From Branchiostoma floridae (taxonomy: Eukaryota; Chordata; Leptocardii; Amphioxiformes; Branchiostomatidae), in contig NC_049984.1 of the NCBI RefSeq assembly GCF_000003815.2, positions 27,270,100 through 27,334,099 on the forward strand: a stretch of 64,000 nucleotides of DNA, in the 5' to 3' direction. Below, in pieces: positions 10,853 through 23,302 of this stretch. Position 1 is the stretch's first letter. Every line of letters starts with the position of its first letter. Made by a program: the position numbers and the translations under genes. The notes below the pieces were generated by a model. The model worked only from the letters and a program-made list of their open reading frames with translations. It had not been told where the DNA came from and searched no databases.

Positions 10853-10928
10853 ATGACGAATAAAAGAACGTCAAAATCCAGACTCTCAACACTGGAAAAG
10901 TTGCTTTCCTCGAACCCTGACATTCTGG
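10853..10928 (+). CDS. possible first coding exon
   Basis: An ATG in good context (GACGCCATGACG) opens a basic, helical 25-codon frame (TNKRTSKSRLSTLEKLL) ending at a strong donor (CTGG/GTGAGT). No second exon could be assigned. This may be chance. Confidence 0.25.
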
Positions 10929-11407
10929 GTGAGTTTTATTGTTATATGCTACTGTTTAATTCAATTACCCGTCAAAATGGCCGTCGGAGTATTCAAATTA
11001 TAATTAGTATGACGTCAATAAAAAGCCTGTATTCTCTCCTCTCTTGTCCAGATTAGATCATCACACAGTGTCCTGGGTACGAGAATCCAGGCATCCAAGA
11101 TGGTGGACCGATCAAAGGACACATTGAGTATCGCATTTGTTCTCTGTAGCTTAGGCCCACTAATACTTGGATACTACTTGTGTTGCAGTCTAGGAATGCG
11201 GTGCCTGTTGTGGACTTATAAGATATATGTTGGGTTTCTTTTATTAAAATTCGGGCACGTGGTACCGTCACCAGGATTTTCGCATTTCATTTTCAGGGGA
11301 ATTTTGAACAAGGATCATGAGAGTGACGCCACTGCCGGCCTGGTACAATGTCTGAGGTGGGTGGCTTCCTCGTTACAATAAGTCCTTTCACAGAGATCAG
11401 AACACAA

Positions 11408-11580
11408 GTGCGGCGACTGGAATTCTAGGTAACATGTCAAAGGATGAGGCCCCAAAATCGTTAACAGTCCTTATCTCGGCCATTCTTTTCATTTGCATAA
11501 CAATATCCTGACAGGTTTTGTTTTCAATATTGGGGCCTTAATACGCATTGACGTAATACCTAGAATTCCTGTCGCCGCAC
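11408..11580. mobile_element. 173-bp MITE with long terminal inverted repeats
   Basis: The left end GTGCGGCGACTGGAATTCTA mirrors the right end TAGAATTCCTGTCGCCGCAC with one mismatch. Complementarity continues with gaps to about 60 bp, including GAGGCCCCAA/TTGGGGCC. There is no coding content. No clear target duplication is visible, so the superfamily is unassigned. Confidence 0.85.
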
Positions 11581-11953
11581 ATACGTTTCAACCTATGTAA
11601 AAGGCTTATTTGATAATTATCAATAAGATTATCTATGTTATGTCGATAATAACAAGCATGCGTTGCATACGTTAGCTAGCGAACTTAAGCTTTATTTAGA
11701 ATTCTACATTTAACATTGCATCATATAATTACAAAATCCCAATCCCAAAATCCCCAAATTACCCAATCTTCCAATTGGAGGCATCTAATAAGTTATAGTG
11801 ACAGTCTCATAAACCTGGAATTATCAACTTGAATCTTGATATTTGCGATGAAAGATGTTTCAGAAGTTGTTGCGGAATGACACTGCAAGTTTTTAATGTT
11901 TTAGAATTGGATATAGAACGATATTATAATCTAAGTAAAGTCGTCAGTGTATT

Positions 11954-12043
11954 ATGTGTATGTGTGCGTATGCCTATGTGTGTTCAAGTGTGTGTGTGTG
12001 TTTGTGTGTGTCGGTGTGTTTGTGTGTGTGTGTGTGTGTGTCG

Positions 12044-12088
<45 letters not shown>

Positions 12089-12092
12089 TGTT
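11954..12092. repeat. TG/GTGT microsatellite
   Basis: Nearly continuous (TG)n with occasional C, A and TTTG interruptions. A 106-codon frame across it (11829-12149) is Cys/Val repeat artefact. Confidence 0.95.
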
Positions 12093-12812
12093 TGCCTTTT
12101 ATATAGTCTTTTCTTAAACCGTCAGAAGAATCGAAAGACGTCAGGGTGAATGTACAGCAATATCAGCTATAGCCTGGTAGAAAGTAATATGGGAGGAAGT
12201 TGTCAGTTTCTTTCTGTTTTGAAGCAGTACAGTGTGATATATAGTAAAGAAAGATTGTTTTACAACTACTAGGTTGAGTAATCGGCAGCATGTTTGGTAA
12301 ATTACGTTGATATCCATGGCTCGAATCGCGCCGTGTCACCGATCTTGTGCCCTATTCATAGGCGCTTTGCACAACTTTTCCAATTTTACTCTGGTGGAAA
12401 GAACATTAAATTGAGGTCCACTGTTTGGGGAGAGCCACACCTCCCGCACGTTAAAAAAACACCACACCGTTGGAAAAAAAGAGTAGAGGTATGATTTACA
12501 TCAATCACCCGGACAGGAGACCTAAAGGAATCGCCGTCTTGTATTTAGCCGCAAGAAAAAGTATTTCAACCCCGACAGTGCTGTATAACACTACATGTCA
12601 TAACGCCCAAATATACAAGTTATGACAAAATAGACAAGTTATGTGCTTAATTCTATATCTTCTAGTTATACAAAATCTCACTTTCAAGCTTTTGCGCGTG
12701 GGCCTCCGTAATTCATTTGGCCGCGCAGGCTTCCTGTATCCGCTTTCAAAGATTATGCTTTGTTGCCGAGAAATTCTCGAGTATAGGTTCACCTAACTTA
12801 CCGCTAATATAT
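12093..12812. other. no gene seen
   Basis: Unique-looking sequence between the microsatellite and the satellite array. No coding frame was recognised. Confidence 0.4.
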
Positions 12813-15800
12813 AGAAAAGTAATGAAGTAATATTTAGCACTCAAAGTGCTTTCTGCCTTCTTGCCACATGTTCCACTACGAACTTTAAGTGATAAAAGTA
12901 ACGCACACTTTGTTTAAGATTCTGGAAGTTCCATCGTATGGGGTCGCTTTGCGGTTACCGAAGGGTTCTCATAGCGGTTACCCGAAGGCGAACCTTCATT
13001 CGCTTATAGAAAATTAAGCTCATGAATTACTTTCCGTATCTTTCCACGCGTTTTACTAAAAAAAATCAGGCGATAAAAGTAACGCACACATTGTTTAAGA
13101 TTCTGGAAGTTCCATCGTATGGGGTCGCTTTGCGGTTACCGAATGGTTCTCATAGCGGTTACCCAAAGGCGAACCTTCATTCGCTTATAGAAAATTGTAG
13201 CTCACAAATTACTTTCCGTATCTTTCCACGCGTTTTACTAAAAAAATCAGGTGATAAAAGTAACACACACATTGTTTAAGATTCTGGAAGTTCCATCGTA
13301 TGGGGTTGCTTTGTGGTTACCGAAGGGTTCGCTTAGCGGTTACCGAAGGGGAACCTTCATTCACTTTCGAGCCTTGTAGAAAAGTAAAGAAGTAATATTT
13401 AGCACTCAAATCACTTTCTACCTGCTGCATACGAGTTTTACTAACATATTATAGTGTTGAAAGTAACGCACATTTTCTTTGAAATTTCGGAAGTCCGATC
13501 GTATGGGGTCGCTTTAACCGACGGGTTAGCGGTTATCCCACATGTGAGCCTTCATTCGTATATAGAAAAGTTACAAAGTAATTTTGGGTACTCAAATCAC
13601 TTTCTACCTGCTGCTTACGTCTTTTGCTATGATATTCAAGTGGTGAAAGTAACGCACATTTTCTTTGAAATTTCGGAAGTCCGATCGTGTGGGGTCGCTT
13701 TTTTGCGGTTACCGAAGGGTTAGCGGTTATCCCACACGTGAGCCTTCATTCTTATATAGAAAAGTCACAACGTCATTTTGGGTACTCAAATCACTTTCTA
13801 CCTGCTGCTTACGTCTTTTACTATGATATTCAAGTGGTGAAAGTAACGCACATTTTCTTTGAACTTTTGGAAATGCGATCGTATGGGATGGTTTTTTTGC
13901 GGTTAACGAAGGGTTAGCGGTTATCCCACATGTGAACCTTCATTCGTACATTGAAAAGTTACGAAGTAATTCTGGGTACTCAAATCACTTTCTACCTGCT
14001 ACTAACGGGTTTTATTATGATGTTCAAGTGGTGAAAGTAACGCACATTTTCTTTGAAATTTCGGAAGTCCGATCGTATGGGGTCGCTTTTTGCGGTTACC
14101 GCAGGGTTAGCGGTAATCCCACATGTGAGTTTTCATTCGTATATAGAAAAGTTACAAAGTAATTTTGGGTCCTCAAATCACTTTCTACCTGCTACTAACG
14201 AGTTAACTATGATATTCAAGTGTTGAAAGTAACGCACATTTTCTTTGAAATTTCGGAAGTCCGATCGTATGAGGTCACTTTTTTGCGGTTACCGACGGGT
14301 TAGCGTTTATCCTACACGTGAGCATTCATTCGTATATAGAAAAGTTACAAAGTACTTTTAGGTATTCAAATCACTTTCTACCTTCTGCTTACGGGTTTTA
14401 CTATGATATTAAAAAGTGTTGAAAGTAACGCACATTTTCTTTGAACTGTTGGAAGTCCGATCGTATGGGGTCGCTTTTTTGCGGTTACCGAAGGGTTGGC
14501 GGTTATTCCACATGTGAGCCTTCATTCGTAGTTAGTATATAGAAAAGTTACAAAGTAATTTTGGGTACTCAAATCACTTTCTAACTGCCGCTTACGTGTT
14601 TAACTATGATATTCAAGTGTTGAAAGTAACGCACATTTACTTTGAAATTTCGAAAGTCCGATCGTATGGGGTCGCTTTTTTGCGGTGAACGAAGGGTTAG
14701 CGGTTATCCAACGTGTGAGCCTTCTTTCGTAAATAGAAAAGTTACAAAGTAATTTTGGGTACTCAAATCACTTTTTATCTGCTACTAACGTGTTTTACTA
14801 TAATATTTAAGTGTTGAAAGTAACGCAAATTTTCTATGAACTTTTGGAAGTCCGATCGTATGGGGTCGCTTTTTTGCGGTGAACGAAGGGTTAGCGGTAA
14901 TCCCACATGTGAGTTTTCATTCGTATATAGAAAAGTTACAAAGTAATTTTGGGTACTCAAATCACTTTCTGCCTGCTACTAACGGGTTTTACTATGATAT
15001 TCAAGTGTTGAAAGTAACGCACATTTTCTTTGAACTTTTGGAAGTCCGATCGTATGAGGTCACTTTTTTGCGGATACCGACGGGTTAGCGTTTATCCTAC
15101 ACGTGAGCCTTCTTTCGTATATAGAAAAGTTACAAAGTAATTTTGGGTCCTCAAATCACTTTCTACCTGCTACTAACGTCTTTTACTATGATATTCAAGT
15201 GTTGAAAGTAACGCACATTTTCTTTGACATTTCGTAAGTCCGATCGTATGGGATCGCTTTTTTGCGGTGAACGAAGGGTTAGCGGTTATCCAACGTGTGA
15301 GCCTTCTTTCGTATCTAGAAAAGTTACAAAGTAATTTTGGGTACTCAAATCACTTTCTAACTGCCGCTTACGTGTTTAACTATGATATTCAAGTGTTGAA
15401 AGTAACGCACATTTACTTTGAAATTTCGGAAGTCCGATCGTATGGGGTCGCTTTTTTGCGGTTACCGAAGGGTTAGCGGTAATCCCACATGTGAGCCTTT
15501 ATTCGTATATAGAAAAGTTACAAAGTAATTTTGGGTCCTCAAATCACTTTCTACCTGCTGCTTACGGCTTTAACTATGATATTTAAGTGTTGAAAGTAAC
15601 GCACATTTACTTTGAAATTTCGGACGTCCGATCGTATGGGGTCGCTTTTTTGCGGTTACCGAAGGGTTAGCGGTAATCCCACATGTGAGCCATTATTCGT
15701 ATATAGAAAAGTTACAAAGTAATTTTGGGTCCTCAAATCACTTTCTACCTGCTGCTTACGTCTTTTACTATGATATTCAAGTGGTGAAAGTAACGCACAT

Positions 15801-17970
15801 TTTCTTTGAACTTTTGGAAGTCCGATCGTATGGGGTCGCTTTTTGCGGTAACGGAAGGGTTAGCGGTAATCCCACATGTGAGTTTTCATTCGTATATAGA
15901 AAAGTTACAAAGTAATTTTGGGTCCTCAAATCACTTTCTACCTGCTACTAACGAGTTTACTATGATATTAAAAAGTGTTGAAAGTAACGCACATTTTCTT
16001 TGAAATTTCGGAAGTCCGATCGTATGGGGTCGCTTTTTTGCGGTTACCGACGGGTTAGCGGTTATCCCACATGCGAGCATTCATTCGTATATAGAAAAGT
16101 TACAAAGTAATTTTGGGTACTCAAATCACTTTCTAACTGCCGCTTACGTGTTTAACTATGATATTCAAGTGTTGAAAGTAACGCACATTTACTTTGAAAT
16201 TTCGGAAGTCCGATCGTATGGGGTCGCTTTTTTGCGGTGAACGAAGGGTTAGCGGTTATCCAACGTGTGAGCCTTCTTTCGTATATAGAAAAGTTACAAA
16301 GTAATTTTGGGTACTCAAATCACTTTTTATCTGCTACTAACGTGTTTTACTATAATATTTAAGTGTTGAAAGTAACGCACATTTTCTTTGAACTTTTGGA
16401 AGTACGATCGTATGAGGTCGCTTTTTTGCGGTGAACGAAGGGTTAGCGGTAATCCCACATGTGAGTTTTCATTCGTATATAGAAAAGTTACAAAGTAATT
16501 TTGGGTCCTCAAATCACTTTCTGCCTGCTACTAACGGGTTTTACTATGATATGCAAGTGTTGAAAGTAACGCACATTTTCTTTGAACTTTTGGAAGTCCG
16601 ATCGTATGAGGTCACTTTTTTGCGGTTACCGACGGGTTAGCGTTTATCCTACACGTGAGCCTTCATTCGTATATAGAAAAGTTACAAAGTAATTTTGGGT
16701 ACTCAAATCACTTTCTACCTTCTGCTTACGGGTTTTACTATGATATTAAAAAGTGTTGAAAGTAACGCACATTTTCTTTGAACTGTTGGAAGTCCGATCG
16801 TATGGGGTCGCTTTTTTGCGGTTACCGAAGGGTTGGCGGTTATTCCACATGTGAGCCTTCATTCGTAGTTAGTATATAGAAAAGTTACAAAGTAATTTTG
16901 GGTCCTCAAATCACTTTCTACCTGCTACTAACGAGTTTACTATGATATTCAAGTGTTGAAAGTAACGCACATTTTCTTTGGACTTTTGGAAGTCCGATCG
17001 TATGAGGTCAGTTTTTTGCGGTTACCGACGGGTTAGCGTTTATCCTGCACGTGAGCCTTCATTCGTATATAGAAAAGTTACAAAGTACTTTTAGGTATTC
17101 AAATCACTTTCTACCTTCTGCTTACGGGTTTTACTATGATATTAAAAAGTGTTGAAAGTAACGCACATTTTCTTTGAACTGTTGGAAGTCCGATCGTATG
17201 GGGTCGCTTTTTTGCGGTTACCGAAGGGTTGGCGGTTATTCCACATGTGAGCCTTCATTCGTAGTTAGTATATAGAAAAGTTACAACGTAATTTTGGGTA
17301 CTCAAATCACTTTCTAACTGCCGCTGACGTGTTTAACTATGATATTCAAGTGTTGAAAGTAACGCACATTTACTTTGAAATTTCGGAAGTCCGATCGTAT
17401 GGGGTCGCTTTTTTGCGGTGAACGAAGGGTTAGCGGTTATCCAACGTGTGAGCCTTCTTTCGTATATAGAAAAGTTACAAAGTAATTTTGGGTACTCAAA
17501 TCACTTTTTATCTGCTACTTACGTGTTTTACTATAATATTTAAGTGTTGAAAGTAACGCAAATTTTCTATGAACTTTTGGAAGTCCGATCGTATGGGGTC
17601 GCTTTTTTGCGGTGAACGAAGGGTTAGCGGTAATCCCACATGTGAGTTTTCATTCGTATATAGAAAAGTTACAAAGTAATTTTGGGTCCTCAAATCACTT
17701 TCTACCTGCTACTAACGTCTTTTACTATGATATTCAAGTGTTGAAAGTAACGCACATTTTCTTTGACATTTCGTAAGTCCGATCGTATGGGATCGCTTTT
17801 TTGCGGTGAACGAAGGGTTAGCGGTTATCCAACGTGTGAGCCTTCTTTCGTATATAGAAAAGTTACAAAGTAATTTTGGGTACTCAAATCACTTTTTATC
17901 TGCTACTAACGTGTTTAACTATGATATTCAAGTGTTGAAAGTAACGCACATTTTCTTTGAACTTTTGGAA
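12813..17970. repeat. satellite array, about 27 units of about 194 bp
   Basis: Each unit contains GAAAGTAACGCACATTTTC, then a GTCCGATCGTATGGGGTCGC block, a GCGGTTACCGAAGGGTTAGC block, CACATGTGAGCC, and ATATAGAAAAGTTACAAAGT. Unit starts fall near 12891, 13072, 13253, 13459, 13645, 13839, 14033, 14225, 14421, 14622, 14816, 15010 and so on to 17937. The first units have a 181-bp period and a diverged sequence; most later ones are 192-196 bp. Blocks of units are duplicated within the array (about 14622 like 16172 and 17355; 16757 like 17152). The last unit stops abruptly near 17970. All frames across it are repeat artefacts because 194 is not a multiple of three. Confidence 0.95.
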
Positions 17971-19065
17971 GATGGTGACTGTCCCGATGGTGACTGTGGT
18001 TTCTTCAGTTTAGTTCAAAGTTTCAAGGACACTAAACTTAAGAAACCACGGGAGACGAATGAGATGCTATCATTTCATGCTCAATAGACACATGTCCAGG
18101 TCGGTCCATCGATATTTCAACTGTCTATATATTCTCAGTGTCCTACACTTCTCCGCTCATCTGAGAATGACACCCTTCCGCTCACGAACCAAAGCCGTTC
18201 GGGTGCCGTCTTCTGCTGCCCGCGGCTCCTATTCCCGAGTACGCATCATATTGTTGACTGAGGTGTTAGATCCACTGAGGAATGATACTATCTTCTCCAA
18301 AGGCAAACTGTTTGTACAGATTAGCCAACTGGCTGCGAAGCTCAGGTTTCATGGATGGCTGGAGGGTATCATATACTGAAATATCCCCCCCCCCCCCCCA
18401 ATAGATGTAGACACGACCCAGTGCCGGGACAGGGCCTTGCTGATTGGCCATCAGAATCACTGTATCCCGTAAACCATTAATGATGGGATATTAAATGCTT
18501 ATACGTTGCTGTTCAGAGTCGATGTGCTTGTCATTTAGCCACTGTTCTTCTTGTAGGATCTTCTGTGTCAACTTTGTATCACCATCCATTCATTTTTTGC
18601 CTCCTCAGTCTCCATGTCGCAGTCAACCACAGCCTCCAGGTCAGACTCAATGTATGCCACTGTTGTCTCCAGCTCTTGCTCACAGTAGCACCCACGCTGA
18701 CATTGACCAGTAGAAAGAGGATGTTTTGGTACGTTCCTGGACAGAATAGCCACCTATTGTAAAGGAAATATGGTGAATAGTTGTAATGAGGCACTGTTAC
18801 GGCTTTAGCAAGGTCAATGGTGGTATATTGTTAGGCTGAACATCGAACTTACAGGTTGTTGTCTCTGGATGGCCTGTCCTCCTGTTCGACTTTCAAGACC
18901 ATGTAACCTCCAGATGGTGGTGCACGTGCAGATGCTATGTATATATCTATGGTATGTGCATATTCTATTTGTGTCACTATTGCTGGTTAACATATAGCAA
19001 GGTGTCATTAAGGTCGTTATGATGTGCTCTATGTATTATTGGAAAGAATGTGAAAAGAGAAGTTC
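17971..19065. other. no clear gene; short minus-strand frames
   Basis: The stretch contains a 15-base poly-C tract (18385-18399). A minus-strand frame at 18568-18753 (ILSRNVPKHPLSTGQCQRGC) has coding-like composition but is unrecognised. It may belong to the minus-strand retroelement remnant next to it. Confidence 0.35.
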
Positions 19066-19069
19066 TTGA

Positions 19070-19480
19070 TCAGATATCGCTCGGCTTTTCTTTGGCGGAA
19101 TTTCATTCGGAACCCATCCTCGGTGAGGTTATCCCGAGGTTATAGCGATGTATCTTTGACCGCCTGATAATCCCGTGTTTCGGAAGCTTGGAGTATGCGT
19201 GTAACGCTTTTCCAGAGCGCTGAGGCTTGGGGCCCAGGTCTCGTTAGCCCACTTGTTGGATGTAGCAAACCGTTCAAAGCGCAACAAGTATGCATCTGAG
19301 TCGTCCTTGACATCTACAAAAGACTGGAGTTTAGGAGCCTTGGCTCGGACCAGCCCCGTTTATTGCACAGTGGAACCCACTTTCAGCTGTGTCAATCTCC
19401 CAAACCCAACTCGTGCTCTCTATATATCCTTCTCTTTCTCTTCAGCCTGTATTTTCAACTTTTGTAGCTTTTGCACATAG
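19070..19480 (-). pseudogene. Ty3/Gypsy-type gag-like remnant
   Basis: On the minus strand a charged helical stretch (KLQKLKIQAEEKEKD) is followed by APKLQSFVDVKDDSDAYLLR and then NLTEDGFRMKF in another frame. This order resembles the Gag capsid region of animal Ty3/Gypsy retrotransposons, recognised from memory. At least two stops and one frameshift are present. No protease, reverse transcriptase or LTR was found beside it. Confidence 0.55.
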
Positions 19481-19813
19481 GGAACTTGTGTCGTTTTAGA
19501 TGGACGATGATTTAATTTTCAGTGATAAAATAAAATCCTTTGCAATGATTCAAACTTGTTCTGGCTGATGGTGATTATTGCCTTATCATGTATGTAGCGT
19601 AGAAATATGCATGTCTTTTGTCATTTCCCTCGTGTAACTGTTATTCATGACAACAGTACCATGAAAACTCAGAAGCTTTCGGTCAGGTCAAATTTTTACT
19701 TACAAATTATGGTTACAGCATTAAGTGATATTCAACTGCATATGATGCATTCAGGTTTACATAAATAACAAACATGATTTTTCCAACAGGATGTAAAACG
19801 GATCGCACCGCTT

Positions 19814-19875
19814 TGGCGTGGCCGAGGGCGCGGGGGACCATGGCGTGGCCGAGGGCGCGGGGACCATGGCGTGGC
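19814..19875. repeat. GC-rich 26-27-bp tandem repeat, about 2.3 copies
   Basis: TGGCGTGGCCGAGGGCGCGG followed by GGACCA repeats at 19814 and 19841, with a third start at 19867. It lies in otherwise AT-rich DNA. Confidence 0.8.
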
Positions 19876-19880
19876 AAGAC

Positions 19881-21120
19881 TCCTATAGAAACCATACATT
19901 TATTTACAAGTTGTACAAATGTATTGTGAATCACATCCCCTGTAACTGGTAGTATGGCAACTTTTTTAACGATAGTATCCTGCTTACATGTACAAAAGAA
20001 AACATTATACGGTATGACATTTTTGTTTCAATGACCAAATGTGAAGTAGGCAGGTAAATAAACTTTTCAAAGAAGTTGGTTGATAGAGGCAGAATGACAT
20101 CTTATAACCATTGAAGAGTTTTGTGTAAAATGGTGTAAGAATTTGTTTACAGTTCCTTTTACAAAGTCTTTTACAATTCCTTTGATTTGATTTCTTTGGT
20201 TGACTATTTTGCAACATCAATAGTGACTCCTGTCAGAAGTCCTTAGATGCTAACTTTCATTCCGTTTTATAATTGATATATTTTTAAAAGTAAAATTTAC
20301 ATGTATGTGGATAAAGTACGCAAAATTAGATTAGTCCACAAGTAAACTGCAAGTTTTTGCAGAATGTATCAAAGGGTAAGACTTTGGACTAAAGTTGAGT
20401 TACCCTTATTGGCTTACTTATCTTTGATTGCTGTCTGTTCACACTTAGAATAGAAAAGTTTAGAAAATATTGCCTGAAGGAATGTAAAGGCATGTCTATG
20501 TAAGCCCATTTGGGCTAGCTATATTGCTTACAATCTGTAGTTTTATTTACAAACCAGACAACTTTAGATCATGGCAAATCAAGACAAACCCTTGCAAATA
20601 AAGTCGTGTCACTTGTTTTTGTAGTGCTGCTTTATTTTTACAAACGTGTGTCCCTGTATTGTGTAAATTGCACAAAGATAGCCTGGTTGAAATTCAACTG
20701 TCATTGTCATCTGTAAGGTACCTCCTCTTGTCTGAACTCGTCACTGGTAAAATAATACACCCGTCTCACCTGTAATATGCCTCCTCTGGTCAAATGACAC
20801 CTGTCTTACCAGTAAGCCACCTTACCTGGTCTCATCTAGTCCCGTGTAGGTTTGGGCCCCCTGGCGGCTTGTTTGAGATTTGCAGGGGCCGGTATAGTGT
20901 CAGATTTTGAAATGGAATATCTCAAAAAGGGCTTCACGGATCGTCATGATTTTTGGTATGTAGATAGCTTAAGTGATGCTTCATATAGTTAAATATCAAT
21001 TATGCGAATTGGGATCTAATTTGCATAATTAATCAAGAAATTGTCTAAACCGGCTCTGTTCCATTGTAGGGCTATTGCAATATGTGACATAAGTACATGA
21101 GAAAATACTATAAACCCATT
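19881..21120. other. no gene; dispersed-repeat-like sequence at the right
   Basis: From about 20840 the text (GGTTTGGGCCCCCTGGCGGC, then CTCAAAAAGGGCTTCACGGA) resembles an interspersed repeat I associate with lancelet genomes. Its matching terminal repeat was not found in this window. The remainder is AT-rich without coding signal. Confidence 0.35.
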
Positions 21121-21165
21121 GTAGCAAATGACAGGAATTTCATACATGTGGCATATGGAAGTTGA

Positions 21166-21348
21166 ATGGGCAGACATGTAGACATGTTGCAAAAGGAGAT
21201 GGCGAAAAAGAAGCCTTGGCACGACATCGTGCAGCAACTCCTTAAGCTGGAGTTCACCGCCAGGTGGGAGTATGTTGCCTCCCTCAACGTGGATGGGAGG
21301 AGCAGGAGAGTGTTGCAAAGATACCCATGCTTTGCAACACCGTGCCTT
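21166..21348 (+). CDS. kinase-gene model, exon A (N-terminal domain)
   Basis: This frame of 61 codons reads MAKKKPWHDIVQQLL, then FTARWEYVASLNVD, then RVLQRYPCF, and ends at a strong donor (CCTT/GTAAGT) in phase 0. The Trp-rich start plus YPCF resembles a domain of SAMD3-like and related uncharacterised proteins; this is a weak match from memory. The ATG is the first in frame, but an upstream exon is equally possible. It is followed by exons at 21628, 22343, 23227 and 24369. Confidence 0.5.
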
Positions 21349-21627
21349 GTAAGTTAAGAAATCATTCCCAATGTACTACAGTAACTAGCATTATATTCCA
21401 TACCAAAGTATGGTTACGCATGCTCAGATGTTTGTGGAAATTACATTCTTGTGGTCCATCATTGTGTACAAGGTAATTCAGCAACATGCTCAACCAATAA
21501 TAGTATTGCTTAACATTTTCCCTAAGAAAAACAAAATGTAATTACAACATTGAGATATGAATGTATTGGGCTTATTTAGGATGAAGTAATAAACATTTAA
21601 GTTTGATTTGATGTTATATTTTCTTAG

Positions 21628-21765
21628 TTGCAAGATGAGCTCCAACGGTATGCAGCGCCAGAGGACACGGAGTTCCTAAACAAGCTCACGGAGAGGACAT
21701 AGTCCTCTTTGCGGCTGACAACAAGATACTCAATAAGCGGCCAACCATGGATGGATGGTCCTCAG
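21628..21765 (+). CDS. kinase-gene model, exon B (contains a frameshift)
   Basis: Bounded by TTTTCTTAG and CTCAG/GTATG. In phase with exon A it reads LQDELQRYAAPEDTEFLNKL and then hits TAG near 21702. In the next frame it continues as EDIVLFAADNKILNKRPTMD and leaves in phase 1, which joins exon C exactly. A single-base indel near 21695 would explain this: either a real inactivating mutation or an assembly error. Confidence 0.5.
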
Positions 21766-21804
21766 GTATGTTAGTACAGTCCCTTCTCCACCATCTCCTC
21801 TACT

Positions 21805-22066
21805 GGCACACTTAAGTCCTACAGGGACAAGAACTGCATGCCACGTGTATAGCAGGTGTGGCATGCCCAAAAATGCATCTCAGGCCTGCCATTGCCACAG
21901 AGTCCTGTCCCTTGCACTAGCCACAGCTAGGTACTCATTTACACCTGAGTTAAGTAAGGAAAGTCATATTAAATGCCTTCCCAAGGGCACAAGATTGTTG
22001 ACACAGCAGGAATTAGGACCTCTTTGGCCTCAGAGCCCAATGCGCTGCCGATTGCACCATCTTATG
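21805..22066 (-). mobile_element. tRNA-headed SINE
   Basis: Read on the minus strand from about 22066, it starts GATGGTGCAATCGGCAGCGC, a box-A-like segment. A box-B-like GGTCCTAATTCC follows, then CTTGTGCCCTTGGGAAGGCA and a tail with CAGGTGTAAATGAGTACCTA. I recognise this layout as an amphioxus SINE from memory. It lies in the intron between exons B and C of the kinase model, antisense to it. Confidence 0.6.
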
Positions 22067-22342
22067 GTTCCAAAATTAATAGACTGTTAGATACCATACC
22101 AGTATTATGTGCGTTTGTATCAATCAGTCATTCTTTAGTAGTTAAATCTGTTCTTTGTTTTCTTTACAACACTAAAAATGCAATACAACTTTTACAGAAA
22201 GCCAGACATTGATGCTCCAAAAAGCAGAAAAATGCCAACTACAGTACTCTGTGCCCACATTGTTCCACTTTTCTCTCTACTAATAGTCTGAGCAGGTGAT
22301 GTTTTGACCTTAATCCCAATATCTTTTTTTGTCTAACTGTAG

Positions 22343-22446
22343 ACAGGAAGATGCGAAAGGCTCTGCAGGTGCTGCCATCCATCTTCAGAGGACATGCCCC
22401 ACCTGGATCTCTCCAGCTGTCGGAGATGCTGTTCGTCACACTTTCG
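22343..22446 (+). CDS. kinase-gene model, exon C
   Basis: Acceptor CTAACTGTAG and donor TTTCG/GTAAGT bound 104 bases. Joined after the phase-1 end of exon B it reads DRKMRKALQVLPSIFRGHAP and then LSEMLFVTLS, leaving in phase 0. There is no stop in this frame. The clean splice sites and phase agreement with both neighbours are the main evidence. Confidence 0.6.
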
Positions 22447-23226
22447 GTAAGTGCTACTCATATTATCTAAACATTCAAAGATATGCCCTGCCAGTTTTTT
22501 AAAGGGCTATAATGTAAAAAAAAATTACTGTTTTCTGTTATTTTACCACGTTATGTGTTTCTTTAATCTAGATTATTACACTGCACAGCAATATTCACAA
22601 TGTATGGATAAGATTTTGTTGTGCTGTAAGGACGTCTTGAAATATACGCACTTCCCACCGACACATGAGTTGTCCTTCATCTTATCCAACTTTGATGAAC
22701 CACGGAGCGCTTTACTGAAGTTTGTTGAAAGTCCCTGCGAAGCTCGGAAGATATGCGACCGCAACGGTCTATTCAGAAAGATTTCATATGTTAGAAATAG
22801 ATTCTTGCCACAAGAAAATTGTTCTAGAAGTGTTGATATATCAGCTAAGAAAAATAGGGGTTTCTTGAATTTTCTCAAAACAGGGATTCTTGTATACAGA
22901 ATAATATTCTTACTGAAAGATCAGTTTTCTTAGTACAAGAAAAACAAGAAAATGATTTTTTTTGCAGTGTATCCTTCACGAAAGGAAGGAACAATACAGC
23001 AATAATAATACATGATTTTGTACCACACACACAAACACTCACACGCAATACACATACACACAAACATGCATACTTTTTCCTCAAGGAAGTTCCACAACCT
23101 GCCAAACCCCTGATGATGCATTAGCCTTGTGTGCAAGAAGGTAGCACTGAGCCCACTGGCCTTAAGCTATTTACGTTTTCCGGAGAGCCACTAACTTTTG
23201 TTTTGCCTCTTTGTGCCCTTATCTAG
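22447..23226. other. intron of kinase-gene model
   Basis: The intron contains a 160-codon frame (22451-22933) with a reasonable peptide (HFPPTHELSFILSNFDEPRS) but no recognisable domain and no second copy here. A CA-rich tract lies at 23020-23075. Confidence 0.35.
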
Positions 23227-23302
23227 GTTTCAACTGGTGCAGCACCACCATCCTGCGCATTCCTATACATGGATAATAGTAACAATCAAGTTCGAAGCAC
23301 TG
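23227..23302 (+). CDS. kinase-gene model, exon D
   Basis: Acceptor TTATCTAG and donor CACTG/GTAAGC bound 76 bases, entered in phase 0 from exon C and left in phase 1. The peptide is VSTGAAPPSCAFLYMDNSNN and then QVRSTG. It joins exon E in frame. Confidence 0.6.

Noticed and set aside
11829-12149. Cys/Val-rich 106-codon frame
   Set aside because: It is the TG microsatellite read as protein.
12813-17970. Possible CRISPR-like array
   Set aside because: Units are contiguous near-identical 194-bp monomers without variable spacers, in a eukaryotic context; it is a satellite.
13022-18087. Row of similar 60-106-codon frames on both strands
   Set aside because: They are the satellite translated; the 194-bp period destroys any continuous frame.
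21990-22066. A tRNA gene on the minus strand
   Set aside because: It has box-A and box-B-like segments but no complete cloverleaf or acceptor stem, and is joined to a SINE body.
22451-22933. 160-codon plus frame as a gene
   Set aside because: It lies between phase-matched exons C and D, has no recognisable motif and is AT-rich at both ends; kept only as an intron note.
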